The notes beneath the pieces are model-generated. The model worked only from the letters and a program-made list of their open reading frames with translations, was not told the DNA's origin and ran no database searches. From Cinclus cinclus (Eukaryota > Chordata > Aves > Passeriformes > Cinclidae), in NCBI RefSeq assembly GCF_963662255.1, contig NC_085052.1:12359807-12423806 (forward strand): 64,000 bases of DNA. The letters are read 5' to 3'. The translations under genes and the position numbers were made by a program. The number at the start of each line of letters is the position of its first letter. The stretch's first letter is position 1. Below, one piece after another: positions 1 to 15,755 of the stretch.

Positions 1-3000
1 AGCTTCTGAGCTTGCCAGAGGACAGAGCTCCAGCAGACACAGTCCCACATGGCACAGAGCTGTTGCAGTTTTAAAATCAGTCTGATTTTTTTCTTTAACA
101 GGGGAACCCAGTGTAACTCCGTCAAGCCTGGAGTGACACTCTGAATCTGCATCTGCCTCATGTGAGTTAAAATCCTGGCAGCAGCATTTTGCATAAGCTG
201 GAGCCTCTGTAGAGAGCTTTTTTTTTTCTTTTTCTTTATTTTTTTTTCCTTTTCAGGAAGGCTATAAAATTGTAACTGTATGTGTCTTGGCAGCAAAGGT
301 AAACACAACCACACAAATGCATGAGAATTGCATACCTTACTGCACAACCCCTGCTCATTCCAGATCAGCTTCCCTCCTAGCACGTCCTGTGTCAGTCAGG
401 GATGCCTGCACTCATCACAGACCTGAAGGCTTGCAGTGTTCACTCTGGGGTACTGCTTTTTACCTTTTAATGGTGTATTGATAAACCAAGTAATGGTATT
501 AAGAGGAAGCTGGAATACTGTCAGCTGGCTTCTGTTTTTTATAAACCTTCAGTTGTTTTCTTTCCACCCTGGTTGCATAATCCATGAGCACCGAGTGCTG
601 ATTGCCCTGTGCTGCTGAAGCATTTATTTGCCTGTGTTGGAACAGTACTATTAAAATAGCAATTCCTCTGGAGCTGGAGACTTGGCTTTGTGGCAGAGAC
701 GTGGCCATCAAGCAGTAAGGAAAAGAAATCAGAACAAGTTGTAGCACGTGCTTTGGTTTTACTGTCATCTCGTGTGTGTTGGGCAAGGACGGTGTGAAAA
801 TGTGTTTGTGGCTCTGCCTCCTCCCCTGTCACAGAGCTGGGAATGCTCAAAGACTGGGCCCTTCTCAGCTGGGTGAAAGAGCTGGGCACAGGATGCTGCA
901 TGACAAATGGCAGAATTCATGACATTGCCATGACACACAAACTATCTCCATCAGAGGTACCAGGATTCAGCAGCCAGGTCTGAAGGAGGGGATATTCCAG
1001 CAAAGTTTAAAACCATGTTTTCATCTTACAGCTTCAGAAAAAAAGTATTGATCTGTCCTCTCTACTCTGTTTCCTCACGGCTGCCTGAAGACATGAGAGA
1101 GAACAACCAGTCCCGAGTACACTATTGAGATAATGGAGTAACACCTGTAACTGCGGCATCTTTCCCAAATGTGCTGCCATACTTGCAGCGATGTTGGCCT
1201 CTCCATTCTTGATCTGAGGAGGTGGATTGTTTGTTTGCCCAGAGGAAGCTCCAGTTCCTCAGATAGGCTTAGGAGAAATGTCAGGGGACTGTGGTTCCAG
1301 TTGATGCAGCCAGTGCTGCAGTGTAGGGTCCTGTCAGGGTGGGCTCAGGGAGCTCTCATTCCCAGCTGTGTGTCTAGTTAAAGCAAAGTTTATCTGGAAC
1401 TGTAAGTATGCTGGTAACTAGAGAACATTTATTGTCCCTTTCACCAGTCCAGTTTCCTGTGTCTCTGTTTAGTTCATGTGTCAAAGAGAAGGCTCCCATT
1501 TTCCAGATATTGTATAGTAGTAGAAAAATAGAGATGGGATCTGAGACATGAATGAGCTAATAGTTTAGTTTTATTCAAAGAGACATAAAGGAAGCAAAAT
1601 CTAGGGCTGAGAGAAGTAAGAAGAATAACTGTCCCCCCTAAAGAAACATTTAGATTAATCCTAATTAATGTATTGCCTCATCAGAGACTTGAGATGATGA
1701 AGGCTGAGGTTGATACCTCTTCTTCAGCCTTTTTCCTAATGGTCCTTCAGCTTGTTTTCTTAGAGAGTTGAAAGGAGGTCTGTGGTGATTTCCTAAGAGG
1801 GAGAGGCAAATACAAAAGGAAACAATTTGTGTGAGGGTATTTTGTGAGCAGCTGACCTTGTGTCCCACACAGCTGTTCCCTGGTGGAGAGTTAAAAAGAT
1901 ACAGATTGCTCATCAGAAAACCCTACAATTTCCCTGGAAAGGCTCTGCTGGAGCTGTTGATGAACAATCTCTGCTTGTCCCGAGGCGATGCCAGTGTGCT
2001 CCTGCCCAGGTTCCTGTCTGGGCAGCATCACCATGGTTGGTGAGTTCAGAAAGACCAGGGTTTACTCGGAGAAAAGTTTTGTTTGGAAGTGATGTATTAT
2101 AGATTAAGTTGGTAGCAGGGTCAATTTCCCAGGAGGCTAAGAAGGAGGAGTGCAGCAGCTTCATGGACAGAGGGGGGGATTGGAGTCTGTTTCTCATAAA
2201 GGGGAGCCTTGCAGAGCTTTCACATTCTGAGAACATGTGCAGGTGTACTTATAGGACTTTTCCCTGGGAAGTGCCTTTACTGTCCTAAATCAGAGGAATT
2301 CCTTGTTCCAGATGATGCTCTGGTGTCACTCTCACAATTACGTTCATCACCTAACTGCCTATTGCTCCCTCCAACTCTAGCTCACTCCCCAGAATTGCCT
2401 TGTCAGTCACTGCTTTCTTCATTAGCTGTACTTTTTGATTGCTTATTCCTATCTATAGCTTAATCAATCCTTCCTTTTCTAAAGGATAGAAAAGACTACG
2501 TGCATTGAATGTTGTTGCCATGTTGTTGATGTTTGCCACTGGTATAATATTGCTTGGTGATTTGGATAACTGCTTTACTGATTTTAGTTATCTGTTTAAG
2601 ACCATTACAGGTTTGCTTATTATATTTTTAATGCTGTTAGTCTAATGGGGAAAATTAATTCTTGGGATTCTGGTGCTTTTTAGGTTTTTAAGAGGAACAG
2701 AAGCCCTCTGTCACGGGTACTGTGATCTCAGTCTTTTGACAGTCTTGTTTCATCTAAAATCCTTGCCTTTTAATTTTTTAAATTTTTTTTAGTATTTTAT
2801 ATATTTTCTTTCGTCTCTCAGATTAAACTTCTGTATCCCACAGTGTATATATATGCTGGTGATTACTGGGCAGTGTAGACAATGATTATTAATATATATA
2901 ACATTAGGCCCACAAATGTGTTAGATTTCTCTCAAGAAAAGCAGTCTGTCCTCTAATGAGTTTACTGTGTAACTTGGCACATTTTCAGCTAAATTTGAAA

Positions 3001-3300
3001 TATTCAAGTATTGGAGGCAGTTGGACCCATTGAACCCATGGTAACCCTCATTGCAGTCAAGGGTTGTATTTATTTATCTTAGCACCAGTTTAAGGCAGCA
3101 ACATTATGGTGTCTCACTCCTAAGGGGAAGGGAGCACCTGGGATTTGTAGGTGCTTATGGTTGAAAGGAACAACAAAAGTCAGAGGGTCCACAGAAGCTT
3201 ACAAAGTTTTATCAGTAAATTGCACTTGGCATGAAAATTGGTATGTTAATCCCTGACCTTCTAGTATAAGCACACAGCAGTGGGGTTTGGATAAAGGGGC

Positions 3301-3372
3301 AGGGTAAAAGGGAAGAGGGAAAGAGATGAATTAAAGAGGGGAAGATAGAGAAAAAGGAAGAAAGAAAAAGAG
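3301..3372 (+). repeat. purine-rich (GA) low-complexity tract
   Basis: About 70 bases almost entirely G and A on the + strand, inside an NT5C2 intron. Low-complexity sequence, not a known element. Confidence 0.75.
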
Positions 3373-3420
3373 ATCAGCAGTCCTGGCAACAGCACTGATG
3401 GCATGTCCAGTGTCCTGGGG

Positions 3421-3435
3421 CACACACACACACAC
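3421..3435. repeat. short (CA)n microsatellite
   Basis: Fifteen bases of alternating C and A within an NT5C2 intron. Confidence 0.85.
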
Positions 3436-4757
3436 CTGGGCTTTGTGGGGTTATCTTCTCATAGATGACTTTTCCTCACCTTGAAAACAGGGCTCTTGCT
3501 TTCTATGGAAATTAGTTATCATGTGCACTCCATTCTTTCAGACCTTTCAGGAAATGGATCAGAGGGTCTTGGGTGATCCTTGATCTCCCCCATACAGTCC
3601 ATGCCCACTTCTCAACCTCATTCCTGCACTTGAGCTGTGCTGTGCTTATCTCTGGGAGCCAGAACAAGGACATTTGCCCCAGAAAAGTGCTGCCCTTACC
3701 TCCACATAGCCCCCTTCTCCAGCCACATCTTGTTCTTTCTCACAACATGTTATTACCACAATCCCTGGCTATTATTGCCAACAATCCTTGGTCAGCTTCA
3801 GGACTGTCCAGCTGTCTCAGTGTTTGAAACATGCACATTAGCCCCTTATCTTCTGGGCTTCTGCAGACATGCAGTGAGCATAAACACGCTGCCAGAGAAA
3901 CCCTGTGATTTCCATCTGTCCTGATTGCCTTTTAGATGTAATTTAATGATGTGATTAAACAGTAACATTTTCAGTACATGGGAAGGTCATTTGCAGGAAG
4001 AAGAGAGGCCACATGGTAGGAATGACTTAGTTGAACAAGTCCATTCCTTTTGCATGGAGCAAAGGGAAGGTGTGTGTCCCAGATGAGCAGCTCCTCTGAC
4101 ATGTGAGAGCAGTGAGCTTGCTTAAAAAAGTAGCATTTTGATGTACAAGGGTAATAAGGAACAGATTTTTTGCAGTACCATATGGTGTTATTAACAAACA
4201 AATCATATGTTAACTTGACAGCTCTACCTTCATGCTAACTTAGTCTGCAGCAAACATTAATTCCCTTGAGATGAAATCTGGAGCAATACTAAACTTTGGG
4301 ATTGTATCCAGAGCAGTAACAGTAGCACAGAAGAGAAGAATTTAAGGCTTTCTAACCTCGAATACATGTGCTCCCACAATTTATTGGTTTCTTTATTGGC
4401 TTTGCAAAAACATAGCAAACCAAAACCCTGTTGGAGCAGATGGAACAGGGAGTGTTCATGCATCTGCCGAACAGGACTGCAGAGAGAGGAGCTGCTGTTT
4501 GAAATACATTTTTCCTGATGTAGAGAGCTTTGATAAACTGAGGGATATTTCATCTGGTGCACTCTGCTGCTGAAATTCAAACTGCAGCTCTGCTTCACTT
4601 CAGCCCTGTGGCAGGAGCTAATTCCACCCTGCTCTGGGCTCGGGGACCCCAGGCATCCAAGGAGAGAATGGTATGTGGAGGAGGGAGGAGGGAGAATGGG
4701 TACATTACTTTTAATTGCCTTCTTGTTTAACCCCCTAGCTGTTTTCAAATTTTCTAA

Positions 4758-4898
<141 letters not shown>

Positions 4899-6236
4899 TA
4901 AATGACTAACAGATACCGACCCTGCCTGCTCGAGGCCTCCAATATTTGTTCTGTGAAGTTCACAGGTGACATGTGAGGCCAGGTTTTGAGTTGTGGATGT
5001 GAAGCCTAAAGATCATGGGGAAGGGAGAAGACTAATGCAGTACGTGGGGGACCTTTGCATACATGAACCCTTGACAGCAAAAAGGGAGTGTGCAATAAAA
5101 GAACCCTACTGAAAACATGGTCCAAAAATAGCCCTTCAAAGCAAAGACAGCAGAGACACAATTGGATTGGGAGTGAAATCAAAATCAGGGGGAGAAGGAG
5201 CCATTACTGTCCAAGAGGCTGCTGGGATGTCTCAGAACATTTTTCTTTGATGATTTTAATTAGCAGTGTTGTGGTGCATAAGACATCCTGAAAATTAAGC
5301 TGACAGTAAACAATAATAGAAGTGGGACCAATCCAATTTTCTTGTCAAGATGCATCAAATGTCAAAAGCATTTGATTTAGTAACTTACTGATTTTATAAC
5401 TTCACACTAAGTTAATGGTGCAAAATTACTAAATTCCTATTTTTTTATTTTGGTGGAAATGATGAAAAGGGTATTGTTTGTTTTGAACAAAACTTTTGAT
5501 CTAACTCTTGCACCTTCAAGTTCTTTCCACTTGTGCCTTTGCTGGATTTTGCTTCTTTGGCTTCTTTGGAATTTCTTTACAAAAGACTGGACCAGAGGGA
5601 CTATCGGTTTGTTCCAGTTTCAGTCTGGCACCCTCCTTCCTTCCCTCCTCTCAGCGTGTTTTACACCAAGAGTTGCTGCTGGCTGTGCCTTTGCTGGTAA
5701 CAAGGCATAGCCCCTCACAAACCTGTGACGAGAGCTCAGTTAAATCCACTACCTTCATCCCAGGAGGGGACAGAAGGGATGTCTCTGTGGGAAGGCTGTG
5801 TTCTCCAGATGCAAGCTGCTAGATAAATGAGACAGAATTCTGTCAGAGTCAGAATTGGGCATGTCCAAAGTATTGTGCCATGGTCACACACCCCATCTGG
5901 CTTTGTCTGTGACAGAGCCATGAAAAAGCAGAGAGAAGTTCCTTTATCACACCACACTGTTCCCTGCAGCCCCACAGGTGCCAGGGTTTGTGACCCTGTG
6001 GAAGAGCCCACAGCTCACTGGTGGATGCACAGCTGAGCTTCTCAGGTTAAACACTTTTGGGGCCATGGGAAGTAGGTCAGGTATCTCTCCTGCCTGGCTG
6101 TGCTGGGCTCTGGTTGCTCACCTGCTGCCAGTAAAAGGGACAGTAGGGACCCCATCTGCATCATAACAGCAGCTCTGTTCTGATGCCCCATGCCAAGTGA
6201 GCAAAACTGTTCTAGAGCTGTTCTAGCTGCTGTTAA

Positions 6237-6389
<153 letters not shown>

Positions 6390-7372
6390 TGAGTGCAGAC
6401 TCTAGGCTCTTCTTTTTCATGTAATACACTCTATTGTTTCAATGATCCCTAGGGCACCCATTGTATATGGAGTCACATGGACTCTGCTAACAGCAGAAGC
6501 TGTGTTGCTGTTCCTACAGCTCCAGGATTAGCTGTGGATGAATTGAGGGTCTCAGGTACAGCAACAGCCCAGATGTTTACAAGGGAAGGGGCTGTGCTAG
6601 GATTAGAGGAACCGTGTGCTGTGGAGAAGAGCTGATGGGATCTTCCAAGGGCTGTTCACCTGTCCTGCCACAGTTTAACATCAGCAGGTTGTCAGTCAAG
6701 ACAAAGCCATTGCATGTGGACCTGTGCCCCATGAGACTGTCAGCTCCACAGCCATTGCTAAGAAAGTGTGAGGGCATGAGCTGGCTTGAGGTAGGAACAA
6801 TCTTGCTCTACCCCTTTGTGTTTCTGACCTTTGAGGGTGTCAGAACTGAGCACTGCATGCCACTTCCTGCAGCCTTCCCTGGCTGCTTGTGTTTCTTGTC
6901 CTGGAGAAGGTGCCTTAGGAAGCAGAAGTGTCTGCAGTGCCATGTTCCTGATGTGTCCCAGCAAATCCTCCCTTCCACATTGCTGCTGCAAGGGCATATG
7001 AATGGAAGGCAAAGCAAGCTCAGGGGCACCAGGGTGACAAACCTTGTCATTGCCTCTAAGTCTTTGCATCAGGACTCCAAAATTTAGAAAAAAGCCCTTA
7101 AATGTGCACTTAACGTTCCTCTTTGAGCCTAAAATGATCTTTAGTAGCTCCAGAAATAAAGGAGACCAGAATAATGATATGAGTTCAGTCATTACCACCC
7201 TGCTGATGAGTAACCCGGAGCAATCCTCCAGCAGAGCCCTGCATGCCCCTGGCTGAGATCTGCTGGGAGAGTGGAAAGCAACACATGGAAAGTGGGGGAG
7301 AGTTTAAGATAAGCAGACAGTGAAAGCGCAGATGATTTAAAGCATCCTCCTAGCTGTCAGCATGGGGCTTAA

Positions 7373-7831
<459 letters not shown>

Positions 7832-7960
7832 TGATGCCATGCTCTGCTTTTCTGTTTGGGTTTTTTTAACATGCATTTTCTTCCTTTGGGCACAAGGTCT
7901 AAAGTTAGCTGGCTGTATGATGTTATCCTTGTCTTAAAATCTCACTCTTTTTTCTTGCAG

Positions 7961-8018
7961 AGACCTACCTGTTGGCTTGCCTGGTGGATTTCTTTACCAA
8001 CTGTGACCGGTACACGAG
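7961..8018 (+). CDS. NT5C2: NT5C2 coding exon, residues 161-180
   Basis: Short 58-base exon that completes E161, encodes [18 protein letters not shown] and ends inside S180. The acceptor is TTTCTTGCAG. The donor is AG followed by GTTCGT, weaker than every other donor of this gene in the window. The frame and the next exon (completing S, then CETGF) leave no alternative junction. Human has P where this copy has D in NCDRY. Confidence 0.95.
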
Positions 8019-9241
8019 GTTCGTATTCCCTCCACTTTGAGATGGTGATGGAACAGTAAGATTGTTGGGTTTTTTTTTTTTGTTTTTTTTACAAGAGCAG
8101 TACAGCACAGATGGAGCTGCTCTTAGTATCAGCGGAAGCCCCTCAAGTGGTTTTGGTGGGCCTCCTATAATTTTGTGGTGCTAAGTTGATCTGTGTGTGC
8201 AGCAGAGGCTGGAGGTTTCCTTCACAGGGTACATCAGTACCAAATCCTGACTGACATTGGTATTTGGGGCAGCTTCTAGGACTGTACACTTTTTACAGGG
8301 TGATTACAGGCACCATTCAGTTCATTTTGGACCTGTGTCCATTGGAGCCATGTCTGAACTGGTAACTGAACGGCTGAATTTCCTCAGCCCGTTACCACAA
8401 GTGCTTCATGTTGTAATAAAGGACATTGCACACTTAGAGGTGAAGTGCTCAGTGTGGTATAAAAGGCTGTTTGTGCATCATGAGCATTTACCTTGCTTTC
8501 AAAAACATATAAGCATGAAAACAAGCTGTGGTTTGAACTGGTAAATGTGATGCTGCTGTGCTTTTCATCACCTCATGTGATGGGTCATCTTTGCATATAT
8601 GTGAGTGGAAGGCAAAGGTTTAATGTGATTTCACGTGGGAGCAGAGGAACTGTTTATGCTGGCAATCCATCAGGTGAAGTACCTTTTCTCAGGAGAGGCA
8701 TGATGATTGCTGTCATAATAAATACAGCTCTGTGTAATCCTTCTTGATTTCTTCCATTGTAAACTGTCATGTTGTCTCAAAGATACCTCCAGAGTATCTT
8801 GTAATTTCTGATGTTAATTCTAAGCGTTCAACACAGAAGAAGTTCCTCCTCTCAGCAGCACTGCATTTAGTTGATTTCCATTACACTCCGTTCTTGAGTG
8901 CTGGAAAGAGGGAGAAAGAGCACCACTCTGTTTATTCCCTCAGTACCATTAATCTTCTGTTAAATGCTGCAAATGGCATTTTTGCAATTGTCTGCAGTCT
9001 TTTAGTCTTGTACTGTGGGTGAGAAGTAAGTGTTTCAGTCATAGAAAGCTGTGGTGCTGCTGTGGAGCCACAGATATTCCTAGGCAGCACACAGCTCCTG
9101 TTAAACTGTGGTTGTAGCCTTCTTTCAAGTCTGAGCTGCAGTTAAGTAGCAGATAAGAATCCATGATGGTAAGATGAAAACACAAGCTGCAAACAGCGTT
9201 TTGAACTGTCTCACTCCTTGGTGGTTTCTTACCTGCTGTGA

Positions 9242-9430
<189 letters not shown>

Positions 9431-10380
9431 TAATTCGGAGTTTAGTTTTCTCTCTGCTCTGGGCAAGGACCCTGCTTTGCCGCCTAGTGAGCAAATAATA
9501 GATTGCAGTTGTGTGGGAGCAAGTGAAGATCTCAACTGCCCTCCTAGTATGGGAACATATCTGGCTTGGCTTCCTATTCTTTTTTATTGTGCTCAGATTT
9601 CATTTTGTACTGTAATTCAAGGGTTTTAGAGCATGATGCCACGAGGGTATTTGCACTTCAAGTCCACAACTTTTACATTGTCCTAATTATTAAAGCAGTA
9701 TTCTACTGCAAGTTGTTTACATTGGCACTATCCTATGTTGTCTAAAAAGTACTGGCATTAAAGAGAAAAATAGATCAGCTGTTCTCTAATTAGAGAGAAG
9801 CATTTAATCTTCTGCATACACTTGTGTACAAATTTACAATATAGTTGTGTGAGCATTAACATACGGTTTAAGACCTGATTTTTTTGTTCTCCTTCATTCA
9901 AGCAGTCTGTTGGGTGGGATGGAGAACCATCACAGGAGAACTCTGCTCACAGTTGTTCTTGTGGTGGTTCTTTTACCCATGCAGAAGTCAGGAATCTATT
10001 TTTCTTTCCTTATGCAGTGTTGAGTGATACATGTTGGAGTTGGCTTTTGACTAAAGCATTATGGTCAGTGTTGGAGACAGGTCATTAACTGTCTTGTTTG
10101 GTATGGCAAATCTATTTTTTGTTTGTTTCTATTGTATTCCCTTCTGAAAGGGTTAAAATGCTGTTGAAGTGGATTATTTACCATGGTGAGGGAATCGATG
10201 GATCACAGAGTTTGTGATGGTCCCTGCTACTCAAAGCCTCTCATCTCTAGAGTCACTGGTTCAGATTCGCCCTGGTTTGTACTTTCACAGCATTTTAAAG
10301 TGTGAAAGTTGGCATTACTTTGTTGTCTCTTACATCATAAGTTTCCATGACCTCACTGGGTTCTGTTGTTTCTATTTCAG

Positions 10381-10434
10381 GGATCTCTTAAGGAAAAGAC
10401 CCTTGAGAATCTGGAGAAGTATGTGGTGAAAGAT
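10381..10434 (+). CDS. NT5C2: NT5C2 coding exon, residues 212-229
   Basis: 54-base exon of exactly 18 codons (GSLKEKTLENLEKYVVKD), phase 0 at both ends, between TATTTCAG and GTAAGTG. Because it is symmetrical, skipping it would keep the frame and remove a helix just before motif II. Human has V for L in EKTVEN. Confidence 0.97.
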
Positions 10435-11502
10435 GTAAGTGTGAAGTTACTTTACTTGCACTACATGACATTTAGTACTGATTAAGCAGGCAAGAAATAA
10501 ACATGCTGATTTGCTTTACTAAATCACAAAATAGATAAGGCTGTGACTTCTATTGTAATAACCAAAGGCAAAGTGGAAAGTTCAGATGCAGCCTTTATTC
10601 TGAGCCAGTGAGCCATATGATTTTGTATTGATGTGCATAGTTTTATACGTAAAATATAAAAGCCAGAGGAAATGTTACCAAGGTGAACACACTGGCAAAG
10701 CTGATGTTGTTTCTTTCAGTGGTGAAAGCAGCTGTGTTCCCTGCCCATGTTTTTTTGCCCAAGCAAACCTCTCTTTAAAAAGCAACAGTTGAGCATCTTT
10801 TTAGCCACATGACAAAAAAAGTTACACTTAGCCATGAGGGAAAGATCCTGAAAGACTCACCGGTGTCTAGTCTCTTGATAACCCCAAAATGTGTGTTCAG
10901 CACATCTAATTGAGCAAGCTCCAGTGGTTCCCTTACTCCTGCCACCTCTGCAGTGTGGAAGGCCCCTCTGGACCACTTACAGAGTAAGTATTTTTTAGTT
11001 TAGATGAGCTCTGTGGTAGTTTATCACTTTAAAGCAGTTAACCTTGTTTCTAGTTACACGCCTACAGAATTCTTAGGTAAGTGTTCAGTGAGGTAATCAG
11101 CTATTTTGGCAATGGACTGAGATTTCAGATTCAATAAAAATAGCCCCAGGAATAAATTCTCCCTAATTTGAGGTTGGAATTATAATGCATTCCAACTTGT
11201 GGCTCGTGAGCTCAGATTTCACCTGCCTCTGGGCCCATTTCGGGAACGGACTTGGAGCTGGAGCAGATCGGTGGGAGCAGCACAGGGTGCCTGGCACTGT
11301 GGTTGGCAAAGGCACTGCAGCCCTGCTGAGCCCTTCCCCCTCGCCTTCCTCCCCTGGGCTGTGCTCTGGAGGGGTTACCTGGATGGACCAGCAGCTGTCC
11401 TGGCTCTGGCCAGTGCACAACACGTGAGTTTCCTTGCTCGATGGTTTGATTTGCCTTGTTTTTGTCTGGTGGGATCATAGTTGAGTGTTTTTCCCGTGAT
11501 AA

Positions 11503-11646
<144 letters not shown>

Positions 11647-12394
11647 TGAGCTGTTGGGTTGGGATATCATGGAATAGGCATAAGCCAGCCAGTCATTTGG
11701 AAGGGTTTTGATTGGACATCTTCTGGTGGAGAGTTGTGTGATTTCTAATCCGTGTGTAGGAAGGGTTAGTGGTGGGTGCAGATGAAGTCTTAAGTAGTCA
11801 CTTTTTGTTGTCCTGGTTCTGGTGCTGAGCTAGTACAGGCCTGGTTTAAGTCCCTCTGTGCTTCACTCAGTTCCTCAGTAATTCAAAGGCTGTAAGGGAA
11901 AGTGATACCCACTTTTGGATTTTAGCATCCTTTAAAATGCAGACTTTCCCTTTCAAGTGAGACAGATAGTCTGAGTACAGACAGGTCACCAAACCAAGAT
12001 TCTGGAGAGGTCTGAGACCCAGAAAGAGCTGTCTGCTAAGCTGAGAAATAAACACACTTACTTCCAGCTCCAGGTGAACGTCAGGATGTTGGCAACACTG
12101 CTAATCCAAAGATTTATATGCCATTTTAAAGCGTTGCAAGATATGACTGAAGCAGTGTGCAGTTTTCTGAGGCAACTGTGTTATTTGATTTTATAATTAT
12201 ATTATTAGTGTTTTGATTCTTATCATTGTCCTGTACCATTCATTTTGTCTCTAAATCTTATGCTGAATTCTGTGTAAATTCTACAAATAAAATTCTGTAA
12301 TGTGAAAAGATAAAATCAGAAAAGTATGCTTTTATAAACTTCACAAATAAATGTTTAAAAGCACATATTTGAATATTTTATTTCTCTCTTTTAG

Positions 12395-12436
12395 AAAATT
12401 ATGACTTACTTGTTTGACTTTCCACATGGACCAAAG
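12395..12436 (+). CDS. NT5C2: NT5C2 coding exon, residues 258-271
   Basis: A 42-base exon of 14 codons, KIMTYLFDFPHGPK, phase 0 at both ends, between TCTTTTAG and GTATGTG. The protein is identical to the mammalian sequence as I know it. Its small size needs both splice sites, which are good here. Confidence 0.96.
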
Positions 12437-13587
12437 GTATGTGAATTCTAGACTGCAGTTGCAGTAGACACTGATGTGCCTAATTATCTGTGTAGCTGGA
12501 AAGCATTTTAATCCTGCTTCATCCGCTGCATGGGATTAGTTGCTTTAATCTGGTTAAAATACACTTGCTGTTTTGTGTCCTGTTTGAATGGGATCAAAGC
12601 AAATACAATACAACAAAGAGAAAAGGGGCATCATCTGGTCTCAAATGATAATCTGTGTTAACGATAACATTATTTCAGTGATAAAACATTTCAACTGTGG
12701 CATTTTGTAGCCAGATTTCTTAGAAATAAGGCTGAGTGGTTTAGACGTTGTTAAAAAAGCCAGGATAGAAAGGAAGTCGTTTAATAAAACAGCAGAAATA
12801 TTTATGGCTGATTGTGCTGTGCCTTAATTAAACTCCAAAAGTTTTAATCAGTTTTTTTGTTGTTGTTTTTGTTTTTCTGAGGTCAAAACTCAGCCCTTCA
12901 ACTTTTGGAGAAGGGTTTATGATACAAATTTATACTGCTCTTTTAGTCTCCCAGTGAGAGGCCATCTCATGTTCAAAAGATGTGTTCTCACACTGCTTTA
13001 AAAGCAGAAGGCAGCCAAGAGGGAAATTTTGAGAGCCTAGATACTCCCCACAACTGACAGCTAAAGAAGCCCCTTGCTGTGGTCTTGATCTCACAAAGTG
13101 TGGAAGTGTGGAGCAAAAGGGCTTGGTATCCTTTGGGCAGGGCTGTGATTCAAAGCCATGCTCTGTGGAATAGAATCCAGGCATCTTCCCGCTCTTGGCA
13201 AAAATGCCATCATGGCCTTGTAAGTTGAAGCCATGGAGTTGCATGTGTCTGGATCTGTGCAGGATGTCACCTTCAGGAACAGTGGCAGGGTGTCATTTAC
13301 AGCATCTTTTTACATGACAGCTGTGCCCTCAGTGCTGTTCTCCTGTCTCACGCCATGTCCTCAACCCCCACTGCTAGGACTGGGATAGGATGGGCTTGTG
13401 ACAAAAGGGGAATGCTTTAGGAGATGGTGCTGGCAACCCAGCCTTGTCCCATGGGAAGCATGAGCTAAGGGATTTTGATGGACCAGCAATGTCACAAGGT
13501 TCTGGCTATGGACAGTGACACTCCAGTGAAATTCCCTGTGGTTTTTTGTGTCATGCTTGATTCTGGGGTTTGTTCTTGCCTTTGTAG

Positions 13588-13890
<303 letters not shown>

Positions 13891-14020
13891 TGACAGTAGG
13901 AAAACTACCTCTGGGCGGTTTGGGAGTCAGACAGACGAAGAGTGATGTATCAGTGGTGTCAATAGAAAAAGGATCCAGACCATCAGCTGTTCAGCACTAA
14001 CACAACACCTCCTTCCACAG

Positions 14021-14087
14021 GTGACCGGGAAGCTGAAGATTGGTACTTACACGGGCCCGCTGCAGCATGGCATTGTGTACTCGGGAG
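14021..14087 (+). CDS. NT5C2: NT5C2 coding exon, residues 308-330
   Basis: 67-base exon encoding [20 protein letters not shown], then SG, ending inside G330. The exon begins with GTG directly after CCTTCCACAG. The first residue is V where human has K; the rest is identical. The donor is GTGAGGC. Confidence 0.96.
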
Positions 14088-14561
14088 GTGAGGCAGAAGC
14101 CCTTCATGTTGTGTGGAGTGGCTCTGACATGGCCCTCAGCCACTCCAGCTGTGTGCCAGGCAAGGTTGAGCTTCCCAAAGCACACTGTTTTGTGCCCTCT
14201 GCACACTGCAGAAGCTCTCCATGATCAGAGCTGCACAGTGCAGGGAAGAGATGGACCTGTTCCTCCTCAAATGTCCTTTTATTCCTTGCCAGAGAGGGTC
14301 TGGGAAATGCCTGCAGGGGTTTGTGGTGGAGGGGTGGCTGCAGCTAGCCCAGTGCGGTGTCCCCAGCTGTACTTAAAGGTGCTGCCACCAGTGTGAACAT
14401 GTTTGGAAGGTTCTGCCAAGCCAGGGAAGGGCAGTGGATGGATACAAAGCTGTCTGTGACACCCAAGGCTCCATTACTCTCACATGGTGGGGGGATGCAG
14501 CATGGCCTCTGTTGCTGCCTTTCATGAAGGGATGTGCACAGGCAGAGCTGCTCCTGGGTGA

Positions 14562-15077
<516 letters not shown>

Positions 15078-15703
15078 TAATCAGCCAAGTGCTGCCTTGG
15101 CCATGAGAGAAGCTGCAGCTGGGTGGGGTTGAGTTGTTCCTCATCAGTAACCCCAGAACTTCTTCCTCCTCTGCACACATGTGGCTTTGGCTTCTATGTT
15201 AAAAAATATCTGACAATACCTGGGTTATTCTCCCTGTAATGCCTGAGCCATGACTGCTCTCCCATCTGCAGGGAGTCCCTATTCACCAGCTGCTTCCTCC
15301 TCGTTCCTCCCACTCCCTCCTCTGCTGCTCTGCCGCCAAAGTGCTGTGTGTTTCCCATCCTCCAGCGCTCCTGCTTTTCTCCCAGGTTTGCCCTTTGGTG
15401 TGTAAATAGGGCTGGGGGTTATGCAAGTTGCCCCGTGGCTGGTTGGAAGGCTTTGGTGAGAGCTGCAAAGGTTCAGCCTCGAAAACAAAAGGGCCAACCA
15501 GAAAACAAGCCCAAAGTTCTTCCTATGGCACAGAATGTGATTGACCCCTCTCACTGCCCAGAGGCCATGAGATGTGTCCCTGCTCCAGTGTCCCTCTACT
15601 GCCATGTGAGGGGAGTGGGCAGGGGAGTGGGTTCACTTTCAGCACTTTTCATTTCTATAGTTTAAACTTACCCTTTTCCCCTTTTCTTTTCTGGATTTTC
15701 CAG

Positions 15704-15755
15704 CCCTTTTTGAAGAGCTGCAGAGTCTGGACATTTTCTTGGCTGAGCTGTACAA
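15704..15755 (+). CDS. NT5C2: NT5C2 coding exon, residues 387-404
   Basis: 52-base exon completing A387 (S in human) and encoding LFEELQSLDIFLAELY, ending inside K404. The pyrimidine-rich acceptor (GATTTTCCAG) and a perfect GTGAGTG donor define it. Confidence 0.96.

Noticed and set aside
90..115. Acceptor-like sequence at the left edge as a missing NT5C2 exon
   Set aside because: The frame after it closes within a few codons and does not match the NT5C2 N-terminus.
10255..10275. Possible tRNA B-box (GGTTCAGATTCG)
   Set aside because: It does not fit the B-box spacing and no A-box or cloverleaf can be drawn around it.
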